Source: Symbiodinium natans
Lineage: Eukaryota; Sar; Dinophyceae; Suessiales; Symbiodiniaceae
Direction of reading: 5' to 3'
NCBI GenBank assembly: GCA_905221605.1
Contig: CAJNDS010002456.1
Span: 279,795-343,794 of the forward strand
Length of the DNA stretch: 64,000 bases
How positions within the stretch are numbered: position 1 is the stretch's first letter; each line of letters starts with the position of its first letter. The notes beneath the pieces are model-generated. The model did not search any database and was not told where the DNA came from. It worked only from the letters and a program-made list of their open reading frames with translations. Made by a program: the position numbers and the translations under genes. Positions 1-11,331 of the stretch are shown here, piece after piece.

Positions 1-1227
1 ATCGACAAGGTTGGATGGAGGTGCTTGAGAATGTTCTCGACCGCTTCTGGCAAGGTGTTGGAACTGCGCTTGCAGTTGTATAGCTGATGCAGTCGGAGAT
101 GCAGAGATCCCTTTCCGTTCGGGGGGGGGGGGGGGCAGGATCGGCTGGGGAAAGATCTTATTGAATCCCACAACGATGGCTTGCACAATCCTGCAGTTTC
201 TGCTAAATAGCAGACTAGACAATCACGAAGTCCTGCTCTTTTCTATTGAGACTTTTCAGAAGCCTTGCCGAATGGAGATGAGCACATTGACCATCATAAC
301 TCACAGCGTCGTGATGTTTCAAGCCATGGTCTCAGCAGCAGCCGAACATGCAGCACAGAATGCCAGCACATGCCAAGTCAAAACACCGCGAGTGCCCATA
401 GCAGTTTACAAGTTTACAAGCCTTCACCATTTCGCAGCTACTCGCGATGGCGGCAGACACGGCGTGTCAGGCCCGACCAGGCCCCCGGATCGGCAAAGTG
501 TTTCAACATTTTCAACTGCCATAGGCCCCAAAGCAAAGATGCAGGCTGTCCGAGCTGAATTGTTTCTTCCTGCGTACGAAGCCCTCCCAGCCTTAGCTCT
601 GCACAGGTAGAATTATTTAATCCTGGACTTTCTCTTTGTTTCGGCTATCTGCAAGGGGCCAGAAATTTGGGACGCCTGCAGCAGCCGTGGCGCAGCCACG
701 AGGTGCAGTTGGAGATCAGGAGATTGGAGGTTTCGGATGGATTCGCATGGCATGATCGCAGTCAGATCACCAATCCGTTTCTGCTGGGATATATCGAGAT
801 GGCTGGTTTCAAGGCAGCCAAGGCCAGGTCTGCGTCTCAATTTCTCAACAGCACGCTGCACTGGAGTCGCTCCTTTCAAAACCGTTTGAATCCCTTCATT
901 TTGTGGCCAGGTTCAGCTGCCAAGCTTTTTCCATGGAGGAGCAGGTGACCATGTTTCTGGCTTTACTCGTAGTTCTTCTGCTGAAAAGAGATTTTTATGC
1001 TGCCGCATAAGTGCGACGACAGACGACGCAATAAGCCCAAAGCACTCTGCCCCTTGGTAAAGGACAAGCCCATGTTCAGAAGCCCCCAAAGATCCTCTCT
1101 TCGTAGAGGCTCCCGCGAGGGTCAAGGAGCCGCTGCCAAACGACTCGCCTGGCAGCGCCGGGTGGATCTGTCACTCGGGCCAAATCTTCTTGGCTGGGGG
1201 TTTGCGAGAAATCTGGCCTTGTACCCG
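1..1227. other. No convincing gene
   Basis: Open frames at 161-610 and 667-948 (plus) have no recognisable domain or strong splice context, and the second is equally open on the minus strand. A run of 15 G lies at 121-135. I see nothing else I can name here. Confidence 0.4.
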
Positions 1228-1296
1228 ATTGTGGGGTTCCTATGAGGGCTGTAGTATTTTGGGGATATCTTGGGGGGGTACCCCTATTTGGGGAAA
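1228..1296. repeat. Degenerate copy of the GGTTTCCGAAAATAGG inverted-repeat element
   Basis: The left end reads TTGTGGGGTTCC and the right end GGGGGTACCCCTATTTGGGG. These match in order the two ends of the better copies at 5721-5828 and 51693-51804. This is the most eroded copy apart from the one at 47131, so membership is an inference from the paired ends. Confidence 0.4.
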
Positions 1297-1410
1297 TGCT
1301 CTTATGACGCCATGACCGGCACCAGCTCGGCGCCGGCACTCTCATGTTCTAGTGTCAAGTTCTAAACCAGTTGAATGTTGCAGTCAGGGGACCAGACCTG
1401 GTGATGCCCG

Positions 1411-1998
1411 TTGACCCAAGGAATGGCCAGCAGGCTTGCTGCCTCCACCAAAGCGTTGGGGCTTCGTTCAGGGTTGAGCCACATAGCCTACGCAACTGTT
1501 GCCGCCATGTTGGAGGAGAACAGAGGTGCAGATGTAGTGAAGCAGATGCAGCGGCATGCACAATGCTCGTCTAACATGCAGCCAACCAACCAGGGAGTAG
1601 ATGATGTCGCAAGTATGTCAAGCGCGGGTCCTTACAACGAGCTTGTCTGGCCATGGTCATGTGGAAGCGCTGTGGTCAGTGTGGTCTGCCTGGTGAGAAA
1701 AGGCAAAAGCATGGGTGCAGCGCCTCTGCTTGCATGGAAGACCCTGTCAGTGATTGAGTTAAGTGATGTTGACGGGACGACGGTGCATACCCCGCCTGGG
1801 GCCTGGCAACACCACGGCAACATCCGTGAACATCGTTTGAACGTAGGGACATTTCAGAGCTGCTGTTGGCTTGTATGGTTTTGTGTACCTCTTGAGCTTG
1901 TCCGCGCGCCCCATGCAACACGAACAGACAGCATTGTCCTTCGGACATGTGAAGCGAAAATCGTTGGGATGGCCCGGTTTCTCCAGGACAGCGCATGA
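1411..1998 (+). pseudogene. Possible decayed tyrosine-recombinase C-terminal fragment
   Basis: This frame is open for 195 codons from a TTG; the first ATG is at 1423. Residues 16-51 resemble the C-terminal catalytic core of tyrosine recombinases (phage integrase, DIRS and Crypton type). The stretch GLSHIAYATVAAMLEENRGA sits where HxLRHTxAT is expected, and MQRHAQCSS sits where LGH(A/S) plus TT is expected. His24 and His49 align with the conserved histidines. The catalytic Arg is replaced by Tyr27 and no Tyr nucleophile follows at the usual distance, so the fragment would be inactive. The rest of the frame has no recognisable content and an upstream part of the enzyme is not visible. Resemblance was judged by eye; a chance match is possible. 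Confidence 0.3.
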
Positions 1999-2944
1999 AA
2001 AGCTGGTGAAAGATTCCTCGCGCTATTGAAGAAAATTTCGTACGTACAGACATGTTTCGACTTTTCGCGTCGGAGCGTTTTTGAGTTGCTAGAGCTCTTG
2101 GCATGTCCTTCAGCTCTTGGCACTGTTGCGCGGGCTCCTGTTCAAATGGCCAAGCTGACAGGTGTCCCTATTGCCTAATTAGAAGCATGGTGATTCAGTT
2201 GCGACACATCGTGTTTATCTGCAGTCTGCCCCCAGATCTATGGGACAAGTTCGGCAACTTGCCGTGACAAGTGGCATGGTGGTCTGAGCAGAAAAGAACT
2301 TGCGGTGGACAGCTGACGCCACGCGGGAAAGCCCTGAGCGTTTCTGCTGAACGTCTACGTTGTTAAGTTAAGTTTCATAACACGAAAATTACACACAATT
2401 CAGAACAGCTACCCGAACCCACAGCAGAATAGCCATCAAAAGCAAATTCAGCAGAGATGGTCCTGCTTTCACAGGACAGCACGTGGGGAAAACTCTGCAA
2501 TTAATCTGCGCGACGCATCTGTAATGGGGGGATCTGCGAAGTTTCTTCCATGACAGACGGCTTTGTCCCTTGGGTCTTCCAACCTGCTTATGGTATTTGG
2601 GCCTGTTGCGTTGTGCAAGTTTTTGGGCTGCCAGAGCAGCACGCCGAACATAGTTGATAAGCAGTTGTGAAGTTGTGAAGGTCCTGTGCTCTTGTGAGGG
2701 TCCGTGTCTTGCCAAGGCTGGTACTGCGATGAGTGCATGCAGCCCGCTTGCAACTTTGTGTTTCACGGGTCATGAACCTTTGACGAGCCATGCGCATCCA
2801 TAAAGACGCCCTATTCCAGAGTGCTTCATGCAGGGAGGCGTGGTACGAGTAGGATGGAGGAAATCTTTCACCGACACTTAGCCAAATTTGGGTACGGTTG
2901 AGTGCGGTTCGCGCTCCTGTGTAGCTTCAGCCTCTAGGATTAAC
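1999..2944. other. No recognisable feature
   Basis: Overlapping minus-strand frames between 2389 and 2797 have no domain or splice support. No repeat was noticed. Confidence 0.4.
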
Positions 2945-3345
2945 ATGTTAATCCATATGGAAATGTTAAAATACTGGGAATTAGTTAATTAGAAAATAAA
3001 TGCAAAATGAATAGGCCATGGATTGGATTCAAAAATAGGAATTGCAAAAGACAAACGACGAAATAAGTAGGAAATAAACAGGACCGAAAACACAGCAAAA
3101 AATGTGAAATAAATAGGGTAATATATGTGTTTCCTAGTTTTCCCTTTTTTCCCCGAGTTAGATCCTAATTTTTCGAAATCTCTGATTCCAAGACCTATGT
3201 TTCGTCTGTTTTTTGGTCTATTTGATTCCTATTTTTCATACTACTACTTTTTTCTAATGGTTTCCTATGTCCATTCCTATCTTTTTGGGGGGTCCTAATT
3301 TTCAGTCCTATTTGACTCCGATTATATTTCTACTTTGTTTTCCTC
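2945..3345. repeat. AT-rich fold-back of AATAGGAA/TTCCTATT words
   Basis: The left half (to about 3125) carries AATAGG, ATAGGAATT, GTAGGAAAT and AATAGGG. The right half carries TTCCTAG, TCCTAATTTT, ATTCCTATTTTT and GTCCTATTTG, which are the same words on the opposite strand. The base composition changes sharply against the GC-richer flanks. The words are those of the spacers in the large array at 8.5-20 kb, so this may be a diverged, codeless relative. Confidence 0.5.
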
Positions 3346-4880
3346 AATAGTTTGATTTCGAGAAAACTTCTACATTTCCATTGCATTAACGTCCTAACTC
3401 TAGGACTTGTAAGTTCTGCTATTTCAAGTGGCAACTGGCAGAAATCAGGTCGTCGAGCTGCGACGGCTGTGGAAAGTGGACGCTCAAACTGCCGAGTGTT
3501 GAGGGCCTTGAGACCCGCAGCCTCCCCTCTTCACAGCCCAACCGGAGCCACCAACCCTCCTTTGAAACCCGAGCTCCAGGATGCTTTGCTGAGACCCCTT
3601 AATCGATGTTGAAGGGAAGTTCACTTGTGGGTTCGACTAGAATCTACTTCCCTGCAGCTTGTGTGCATCTTGGTTGTATCAGGGGCAACTGAGCAACGCC
3701 CGCCAGGACCTGGTGGCTAAAGCTACTTGACACCCAAGGGCACTGGATTTGTGATGCTTGTGATGCTTGGCTCAGACACTTTGCGACTGGAGATTGAAGG
3801 CCAGAGGAAGAGGCAGAGGACTGGGAGATGGATGTCGCACAACCCAGCCGAAAAAGAGAGAACGGCAGTTGTGGCATACCAACTTTTGGCCCCCGCTCCC
3901 TCGGGTCCGATGATAGAAGGAGAGATCGAACATCATGCTGAACAAGACAAGCCATAGCGTGATTGAGCATGAGCTAGAACAACCGAGGAATCTGAACAGA
4001 AGGCTGCCAGGCATCCGAAGAATTGTGCTGGGTCTGGCATCCTCTGTTTGCATTGCTAAGAGCATGCTTCCGAGTGCCATTAGGGAGAGCTTGTTGTTTG
4101 AAGGGTTGTTGTCGCTCCTGTTTGTTTTGGCCCTGGTTTCCCGGCCAAGAAATGCTGTTGTTGAACAAATCATACTAATAATAATAATCATCAGCATCAT
4201 CATCATCATCATCATAACAATAACAAAAATTATAAAAGTAGCAATCATGATAATCATGTTTTCCTTCAGCTCCACGTCGCCAAGGCTTGCTGCTTGCAGT
4301 GCGGCAGCAGCGAAGAACTGGAAACGTGGTCTCGGGTTGAGACATACTGCCGGCGATGTGCCCGTTCCACGTGCATCCACTGTGGCGGCTTCGAAGGGCG
4401 AGGCTGCATGACACAAGTTGACGCCGCTTCGGGCAGGCGGCTGGCATGCAATCGGAGCGTGCAGACCAGTGTGCAGTCGCATCTACTTGCACATCCGTTC
4501 TGGCCAGTCATCGTGTGTGTTTTTTCTGCTGTTGCCCCAAACAGGTGGCGATTCTCTTCAAATCGATTTTTTAGCTGATGGCAGTCTTTGTGTGCCAGTG
4601 GTAGTCACCCCTGTAGGTTTGGGGGGGGGGGGGGGGGGGGGGGGGGTCTGAAAACTTCAGGTGGCGTTGCCGAACTTGCTCCTTGACGCAAGTCGATGCA
4701 GTTGCTGCTACACTGCTTCATGAGCCTAGCATGCTTGGACATGCTTGGTGTTGGAGGCCTGATGTTAGAGTATGTGAGACGAGAACATGAGGTTCCTGCT
4801 TAGATGTGGCAAGACGGGATTGCCTCCAGCGAGTGCATAAGGTGCCTTCCACTTCCTTTGGTTTGTCTGGATGCCGACAG
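3346..4880. other. No gene recognised; microsatellites
   Basis: An AAT/ATC microsatellite lies at about 4176-4218 and a run of 26 G at 4621-4646. Several frames are open on both strands around 3770-4510, partly because of the microsatellite, and none has domain support. Confidence 0.4.
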
Positions 4881-4962
4881 ATGTGGAGGTTTACGAAAAT
4901 AGCAGGATCCCCTTATTGTATGGACCCCAAGAAGGTACCCCGACTATCGTAGACCCCCATGT
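4881..4962. mobile_element. Short inverted-repeat element, degenerate copy
   Basis: The left end is ATGTGGAGGTTTACGAAAAT and the right end GGTACCCCGACTATCGTAGA followed by CCCCCATGT. Each is the near reverse complement of the other, and both match the family consensus seen at 5721, 26332 and 51693. At 82 bp it is shorter than the other copies. An open frame at 4871-5143 runs through it and is therefore probably not a gene. Confidence 0.6.
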
Positions 4963-5720
4963 ATTGGAATGTATTGTGGCACATCTCTGGGACTGCCCCC
5001 CCACTGCGGCTTCGTATAGCCAGAGACCCGTCCTGCAGGTGCTGTCCAGCTTTGCCTTCGATGTTCACCGCAGCTATGACCATGAGGTGCTGCTCTGCCG
5101 AGTCGATTTTTGCCTCGAAAATTCGTCTGCAGTCTGCAAGTGAGTCTCCTCTGTTTTTCTCAGGTGACAGTTCCACAGCCGGCTGCCCTGCTGCCCTGGC
5201 TCCTTAGCTCACTCAGCTCAAGGTTCGGGAATGCAACTCATGAAACTCAAATTTTCTAAAGGTTTAGCGAGTGGAGAGCCCATTTTCGCAAACCAAAACT
5301 AGACCAGGCTTTTCATTGGAGCTATGAGCGACACCTGGCGCTGGCTGCAAGGAGAAGCTCTGGCATCATGAGATTAGGGAAAGTCTTCGATCTGCCTTCA
5401 TAATTCATCGTTCGAGTTTCATTGTGGACAGTATAAGTCGGCCACAAGGATTCTCACATTCCTTGTGCCCAAAAGTGGTGATAAGATACTTTGCCCATTG
5501 CACTTGCGATTGAGGAATTGGAAGAGCTCAATGTTGGAGCTGCTTTAATTCTGTGCTGGATTCTCAGTCCAAAAAGCGTGAGCTGCAAACGGAAAGCACA
5601 GGCCACCTGGCAAGTGCAAACTCTGGCTCCTGATTTCGTTCTCCCACAGCTTGTCCTGAAGCACGGCCAAGGCGCTGATCACCTTGACAAGAGCAGCATC
5701 GAGCCTGTGCTTTCTATTCA
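4963..5720. other. No recognisable feature
   Basis: No domain, strong exon or repeat was found. Confidence 0.35.
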
Positions 5721-5828
5721 GATGGGTATTTCCCAACATAGGGGTACCCCTTTTTCTCCAATCCAAATAGAATCCCCTTAAAGGGACCCCCAAAAAGGGT
5801 GCCCCTATTTTCGGAAACCCCCAAATCC
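5721..5828. mobile_element. Short inverted-repeat element (MITE-like), good copy
   Basis: The left arm starts near ATGGGTATTTCCCAACATAG and continues GGGTACCCC. The right arm ends GCCCCTATTTTCGGAAACCC then CCAAAT. The arms pair over roughly 35 bp with few mismatches, leaving a loop of about 40 bp and no coding capacity. This fits a non-autonomous hairpin-type transposable element. Slightly downstream, 5873-5895 resembles the left end of the second dispersed family at 25.5 and 52.6 kb. Confidence 0.7.
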
Positions 5829-6143
5829 TGTGTGGGGGGTTGAAATCCATCGGCGAACAACCTTTGCGACTTGCCTCGGCCCGGGCCGGGCCCTGGAGGG
5901 TTGGCAAACCCCATGGGTTCAGGAATGGGATCCCCACTGAAACTTAGGGTAAGGGGTTGAGAGTGCCATAAGCAGACAAGCAACAGGCTGCAAGTCGGCC
6001 AAGGAACGGGTGGGGAGCACGGGAGGAGACACATTGGGCCCCAGTTCCAGATCAGGGATCCGTTCGACTCTCATCCCTAGCTGCAGAGGATCAAGCCCGA
6101 AAGTTGGCGGAAGACAAGGCTGTGCGCTTGGAGCTCCACGGCA

Positions 6144-6180
<37 letters not shown>

Positions 6181-6187
6181 GAGAGAG
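6144..6187. repeat. (GA)n microsatellite
   Basis: About 20 GA units with two interruptions, located just upstream of the candidate exon at 6225, probably within an intron. Confidence 0.9.
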
Positions 6188-6224
6188 CGCAATGCTTTCC
6201 TGTACTTACCCCCCCTTCTTGTAG

Positions 6225-6333
6225 ATACAAGAAGACGGCATTGAAAGCGTTCAATCTGGGAACCTGGTATTTGATCAAAGTGTTCCAGATCCCAAGGATT
6301 GCTGATGCGATTGACCATCCGAGCTATCCCATA
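6225..6333 (+). CDS. Candidate internal exon, unknown protein
   Basis: This block is open between a pyrimidine-rich acceptor (cccccttcttgtag) and a good donor (gtgagt at 6334). It encodes about 36 residues including YKKTALKAFNLGTWYLIKVF and, after it, a stretch ending in DHPSYPI. The composition is protein-like, with a mixed amphipathic stretch. I do not recognise the family. A possible upstream coding stretch at about 6087-6141 (AEDQARKLAEDKAVRLEL) is in the same orientation, and exons at 6823 and 7193 may belong to the same gene. Confidence 0.4.
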
Positions 6334-6822
6334 GTGAGTTTCTGGGTGCAGTCAAAGTTGGCATGTCAGCATGTCCAATACCACATCACGCCGACACGGC
6401 ATGTCACATCACTTGAGAGCAGGCAAGGCTCCGGGCTACCCATTGTTGACAGCGCTTGAGCTGGCACCTTGTCAACATGAGTATGAGTAGCTGGTGTGAA
6501 GCTTGACGTGTTGTGGGCACCGTTTTCCAATGGAATGATGCTGAGCCACAGCCTGCTGCTTCCCAGGCGACCTGGGCCCGAGAGAGTCCCTTGGACATGC
6601 ACGCAGAGGTGCATAGGTGCATGAGGGGTAGCAGCAGGAGAAGCAGGAGACTGCGTGAGCAGATTGAGCATGCCAAGTCCCAGCTGCAGGAAAGCAGAAA
6701 CTGCTCATCAACTGCTGGATGGGCGTCAATCGTGCAGCTGCCATTTCTGCTGCGGTCATGATGGTGCCTGACTGATTTTGCATGCATGTAGCTTCATCGT
6801 TTTGCAAAGACCCTTATCGCAG

Positions 6823-6929
6823 ATGAATCTGCTGGCTGTTATGCTTCTTGACGAGATACGCATGGTCCAGGAAGTCGAGAAGCTGACGCTGGTCCAGACC
6901 GCTGAGGCTAATGTTCGCTTGCCAGCCAT
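6823..6929 (+). CDS. Candidate exon, unknown protein
   Basis: It starts after ttatcgcag and encodes about 35 residues with the helical stretch MNLLAVMLLDEIRMVQEVEK followed by LTLVQTAEANVRLPA. A GTGTTC donor is possible at 6930. A CAT microsatellite follows 35 bases downstream, so the frame that continues through it is probably intron. The family is not recognised. Confidence 0.3.
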
Positions 6930-6964
6930 GTGTTCGAGCACTCCCGCCACGACAACTGTCATGG

Positions 6965-7028
<64 letters not shown>
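6965..7028. repeat. (CAT/ATC)n trinucleotide microsatellite
   Basis: About 21 perfect units. Read on the minus strand it gives long Asp or Met runs that should not be taken as protein. Confidence 0.9.
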
Positions 7029-7192
7029 GAATGACCATCTCGTCGTCCTCCTCGTTGTCGTTGTTGAGATCATCCTCGTCACTTGTCAGTCGTAAGATGC
7101 GTAATATTTGCTTGTTGCCTTCCTTGGCAAGGGGACTCCTTGTCTTTTTCTAGCCTGCTACTATCGTTCTGCGATTCGCGGTCTCGTTTCAG

Positions 7193-7303
7193 CGAAAGAA
7201 GGCACATGGCGAGTTGTGCCAGAGACTGCAACTTAAGCCTGAGCATGTGCAGATCTTGGCTGCCAAGCGGGGCCGCGTTTCTTGGCACGCATTGGCACTT
7301 TAA
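7193..7303 (+). CDS. Candidate terminal exon, unknown protein
   Basis: It follows a clear acceptor (gtctcgtttcag) and encodes 36 residues, RKKAHGELCQRLQLKPEHVQ then ILAAKRGRVSWHALAL, ending in TAA. The sequence is basic and helical. It lies about 260 bp downstream of the candidate exon at 6823 in the same orientation and may end the same gene. Confidence 0.4.
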   Translation, partial: RKKAHGELCQRLQLKPEHVQILAAKRGRVSWHALAL

Positions 7304-8507
7304 GCTTAGCCTGAGCTACTCGAGCAGTAGCTGAAGTAGCTGTGATGATACCGACTTTCTCAAGTGTTCATTGGTCAGTGTTCTGGCGCCATGACTTCCT
7401 GCCTTGTGCTCCTGAACATGTGCCAGTTCATGCCTCTTGCGTTGCCACAGAACTCTCACGGGTGAGATGCTTAGCAATGTGTGCTTTCGAAAGCAGCTGC
7501 TGACACTGGCAGTATCACGCACCTTGGGCTTATGTTTTGGAGCTATTTCGACCAAGCTGAGCCATTTGAGTGCAGGCTTATGGCTTACTGGAGGGCAGCG
7601 TTATCTGGTATTTTAGATGCGTGATGCCTCGTCCGAAGCGGCATATGGGCTCTGATACGATGGCCCGAGGAATAGAGTTGTTGTGACTTGTTATGCCTTT
7701 GCGCAGCTTGCGCTGGTCACTAGCGCATGAGGCTAAATAGCGTCGTCCCTGTCGTGACATCATCATGACTTGCCGCACAAAAAAGCAACGTATGCAGCCG
7801 CAGCATCAATCGAACATTCAAACAATCGAACATTCAAAACACTTCGAAGACGTGCCCGACCTTTCCACGATAATCCCCCAAACTCCTCCCAATACTTCCC
7901 TACAGTGCCCGAGACTCTTTACAGACCTCACTTGTTACTTAGATGTGTTGGGAGACCTGTCAGTTGGCCTGGACGGCGAGCCTGGGAGTCCGGAAAGCTT
8001 ACAGCAAGGCACAGGCAGGGCTGACCTGATTCCGTCTTAGCTGAATGAATTTATTGAAAGTAAATACAAAAACATGCTTATATATCTGTATAGATATATA
8101 CATATATGTATATGTGTGTGTATACATATGCATATATATATATATACACATGTATATCATACAACATGTTATATCCTGGAATACAATACACTATAACGAA
8201 TCCGCATTTCAGAATATGATGAGTACATGAATACTTTATCTTCTGGCCTTGGCCTGCTCTGTTGCCCAGAACCTGCTGCACTTGCTGCGCCAGGTGCTGC
8301 ACGCACGTCAGAGATGAGCTCTGAGCCTTCTGATGCTCCCGGCGCCTAGTGTCACAGAACGCGCGCCTCCCACCGCGGACGCTTCGAGTCATGTGCCAGC
8401 CTGGTGCCAGCCTGGGGGGCTGGCATTGTCTGGTGTGCCACCGGATTCATCTGTATCATGTTGTGTCTACTAAAGGGCCGAGGGTAGGGGACATACGTTC
8501 CCGCCGA
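7304..8507. other. No gene recognised; AT/GT microsatellite
   Basis: An interrupted TA/TG microsatellite lies at about 8087-8157. Short open frames on both strands have no support. Confidence 0.4.
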
Positions 8508-8516
8508 AGGCCACCC
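8508..8516. repeat. Left copy of a 9-bp direct repeat flanking the array
   Basis: AGGCCACCC abuts the first base of array-type sequence and is matched exactly at 19981-19989 immediately after the last base of array-type sequence. The placement is that expected of a target-site duplication made on insertion. Confidence 0.5.
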
Positions 8517-8520
8517 AGGC

Positions 8521-8921
8521 TGGATTCCTGCGAATTTATCAGGGCTCCAAGAAATGTTAATCTTAAAAGAAACCCATAGAGATTTTTATAGGGTTCCTAT
8601 TAATCTAATTGCATTCCTATGAATTCAATAAGCTTCCTATTCATTTCAACGGGCTTCTTATTAAATTCTACTAATTTCATTCGGATCCCTATGAGTTTCG
8701 ATAGAGAATTCCTTTGAATTTATCAGGACTCCAAAGTATTTTAATAGGATTCATATTAGATTTAATAAGCTTCTACAGGGTTTATGGCTGTTTTTGGGTT
8801 GATTTTGCCAGGGAAAGCAATCAGGAGCTGCTAGCTAGGTTGCAAGCTATGTGTGTGATAAGGATCTGGCCGGGCTGCTTCGTACGTCGCAGGGTGCATT
8901 TTGTCTCAGGAACACTGCGGC
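8521..8921 (-). repeat. Inverted array segment at the left edge
   Basis: The reverse complement of this segment matches the 3' part of a unit plus its following spacer, best seen at about 15450-15840 and 13700-13920. At 8921/8922 the sequence flips: GGAACACTGCGGC, which is minus-oriented unit sequence, joins CTCTATTGAAATTCATAGG, which is plus-oriented spacer sequence. The breakpoint therefore falls inside the coding-like block on one side and inside a spacer on the other. Confidence 0.75.
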
Positions 8922-9570
8922 CTCTATTGAAATTCATAGGAATCCGAATAAAATTAGCAAAACTTTAATCGGAAGCCCATTGAAATGAATAGGAACCCTT
9001 TTGAATTCACAGGAATGCAATTAAACTTTTTAGAATGAAGAGGAAGCCTATTAAAATTAATAGGAACCTATAAACAAAGTAACGTGAATCCCTTCACAAA
9101 ATAGGAATCGTAGTTTTAGAATTCATATGAACCCTATGAAAACTTAAAGTTAATAGGATTGCAATGAACATATTCAGAGTTACAATAGAATTACTTGGAG
9201 TCTAATTGAAGTGAATAGGAAACAATGAGGATTTACAAAATAATGGGAGGACATTTGAATCTAATAGGAATCCTATGAAAATTCATAGGAATCCTTTTAA
9301 CATAAATGAGAAACCCTGTTAAGATGAATACGAAGCCTATTCAAATTAATCAGAAACCTATTTAAGTGAATAGGAAGCTTATCAAAGCAAAAGGACTCCA
9401 ATTAAAAATTGCATGAAATCTTATTAAATTGAATAAGAAGCGATTAAAATAGGAATATTAGTATTGTTATGAAGCCTATTAAAATTCTTAGGCATCCTAC
9501 ACATTACTAAGAACCCATTCAAATTACTTGGAATCTGATTAACATGAATAGGAACCTTAAAATTAATAGG
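8922..9570. repeat. AT-rich spacer with repeated AATAGGAA word
   Basis: The spacer consists of imperfect units of roughly 20-35 bp centred on (T)GAATAGGAAnC or TTCATAGGAATCC, separated by A/T-rich filler. Equivalent spacers lie at 10380-11331, 12121-12989, 13802-14691, 15541-16549, 17345-18171, 18590-18761 (short) and 19561-19980. Copy 3's spacer has an extra local duplication of about 50 bp around 12555-12660. The word is partly palindromic. No open frame of interest lies in any spacer, so these may be expanded introns. Confidence 0.75.
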
Positions 9571-10379
9571 GGCTCGCCCAGCGGCAGCTGGTTCTTGGCA
9601 CTGAACATCGACGCCGGAGATGGCAACGTGGTGGAGTACGGCAACAGTGACTTCTGGCAGTCCTTCGGCCCATGGAGGTGCAAGCGTTGATGAGAACGAG
9701 CGCTTCACGCGAGACTACAAGAACCTGGAGGTCTTCAGACAGACGGCGGCCAAGGATGTGCTGATCGTCTGCCACGAGGAGGGCACGGCGCTCGGCTGGC
9801 GAACATGGAAGCTGCTTGAGACGAAGCCTCTCCGGGACTGGTTCAATCACAGCCAACGCTTGTTCCGGGAATCTGGCGAGGGTCGAGTGTGCAGATCTCT
9901 TCTCAGACAACTGGCGCGGACGTGGGGAACCTCATCGAGTGGGAGCCTTTGATCGGAACAGGCGCGCTCTACGTCAACTCAACCGCATCTCCACTACCAA
10001 CAACGGGCCAGGGAACCATGGATCTGGCCTGGGAACCCAGTGTGACCAAACTAATTGCGACTTGACTTCTTCTCGGCCCACCGCGGATGCCGAGATGCGT
10101 GCGGAGCACGCCAACTGGGGCTCCAGCGGCGGCATTGGCGGCCGAATCGGCTCCGACCGCAAGCGCAACCATGGCTGCCCCTGGACCATTTCCGGGTACG
10201 ACTACGACTACGCCATCTTCGTCATGCGGGGCACTTTCTCTGACATAGCTTTTGGCGGTGCGACAAAATCGAAGCTGCGCCGCAGTGTTCCTGAGAAAAA
10301 ATGCACCCTGCGACGTACGAAGCTGCCCGGCCAGATCCTGATCACACACGTAGCTTGCAACCTAGCTAGCAGCTCCTGA
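9571..10379 (+). pseudogene. Array copy 1, fibrinogen/intelectin-like domain, broken
   Basis: The frame opens GSPSGSWFLALNIDAGDG, then VEYGNSDFWQSFG, then shifts by +1 into DENERFTRDYKNLEV, AKDVLIVCHEEGTALGWRTW and PLRDWFNHSQ. Further on come CDQTNCDLTS, ADAEMRAEHANWGSSGG and a tail DYDYAIFV. The order (W..L near the start, DYK, an AKD..I strand, GWR.W, Cys-rich end, hydrophobic final strand) resembles fibrinogen-related and intelectin lectin domains, which bind sugars outside the cell. Lesions: the +1 shift near 9672 shared by all copies; a 4-nt deletion near 9873; losses of 15 nt (near 9954) and 22 nt (near 9980). It ends in the 'type A' tail. The lectin assignment was made by eye and is tentative. 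Confidence 0.5.
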
Positions 10380-11331
10380 TTGCTTTCCCTGGTAAAATCA
10401 ACCAAAAAAAACCATAAACCTTGTAGAAGCTTATTAAATCTAATATTAATCCTATTAAAATACTTTGGAGTCTTGATAAATTCAAAGGAATTCTCTATCG
10501 AAATTCATAGAATGAAATTAGTAGAATTTAATAAGAAGCCCGTTGAAATGAATAGGAAGCTTATTGAATTCATAGGACTGCAATTGGATAATAGGAACCC
10601 TATAAAAATCTCTCTGGGTTTCTTTTAAGATTAACATTTCTTGAAATTCATAGGAATCCGAATAAAATTAGTAAAATTTAATCGGAAGCCCGTTGAAATG
10701 AATAGGAACCCTTTTGAATTCACAGGAATGCAATTAAACTTAATAGGAACCCTATAAAAAGCTCTATGAATTCTTTTAAGAGTAAAAAAAATCCGATTTA
10801 GAATGAAGAGGAAGCCTATTAAAATTAATAGGAACCTATAAACAATGTAACGTGAATCCCTTCACAAAATAGGAGTCGTAGTGTTAGAATTAATATGAAC
10901 CCTATTAAAACTTAAAGTTAATAGGATTGCTAAGAAAATATTCAGAGTTACAATAGAATTACTTGGAGTCGAATTGAAGTGAATAGGAAACAATGAGGAT
11001 CCACAAAATAATGGGAGCACATTTGAATCTAATAGGAATCCTATGACAATTCATAGGAATCCTTTTAACATAAATGAGAAACCCTGTTAAGATGAAATAC
11101 GAGGCCTTTTCAAATTCATCAGAAACCTATTTAAGTGAATAGGAAGCTTATCGAAGCAAAAGGACTCCAATTAATAATTGTATGAAATCGTATTAAGTTG
11201 AATAAGAAGCGGATTAAAATATTGTTATGAAGCCTATTAAAATTCTTAGGCATCCTACACATTACTAAGAACCCATTCAAATTACTTGGAATCTGATTAA
11301 CATGAAGGGGAACCCTAAAAAAATTAATAGG

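Noticed and set aside
4871-5143. 90-codon open frame
   Set aside because: Overlaps a degenerate copy of the inverted-repeat element and has no domain.
6814-7082. Poly-Asp and poly-Met frames
   Set aside because: Translation of the CAT microsatellite on the minus strand.
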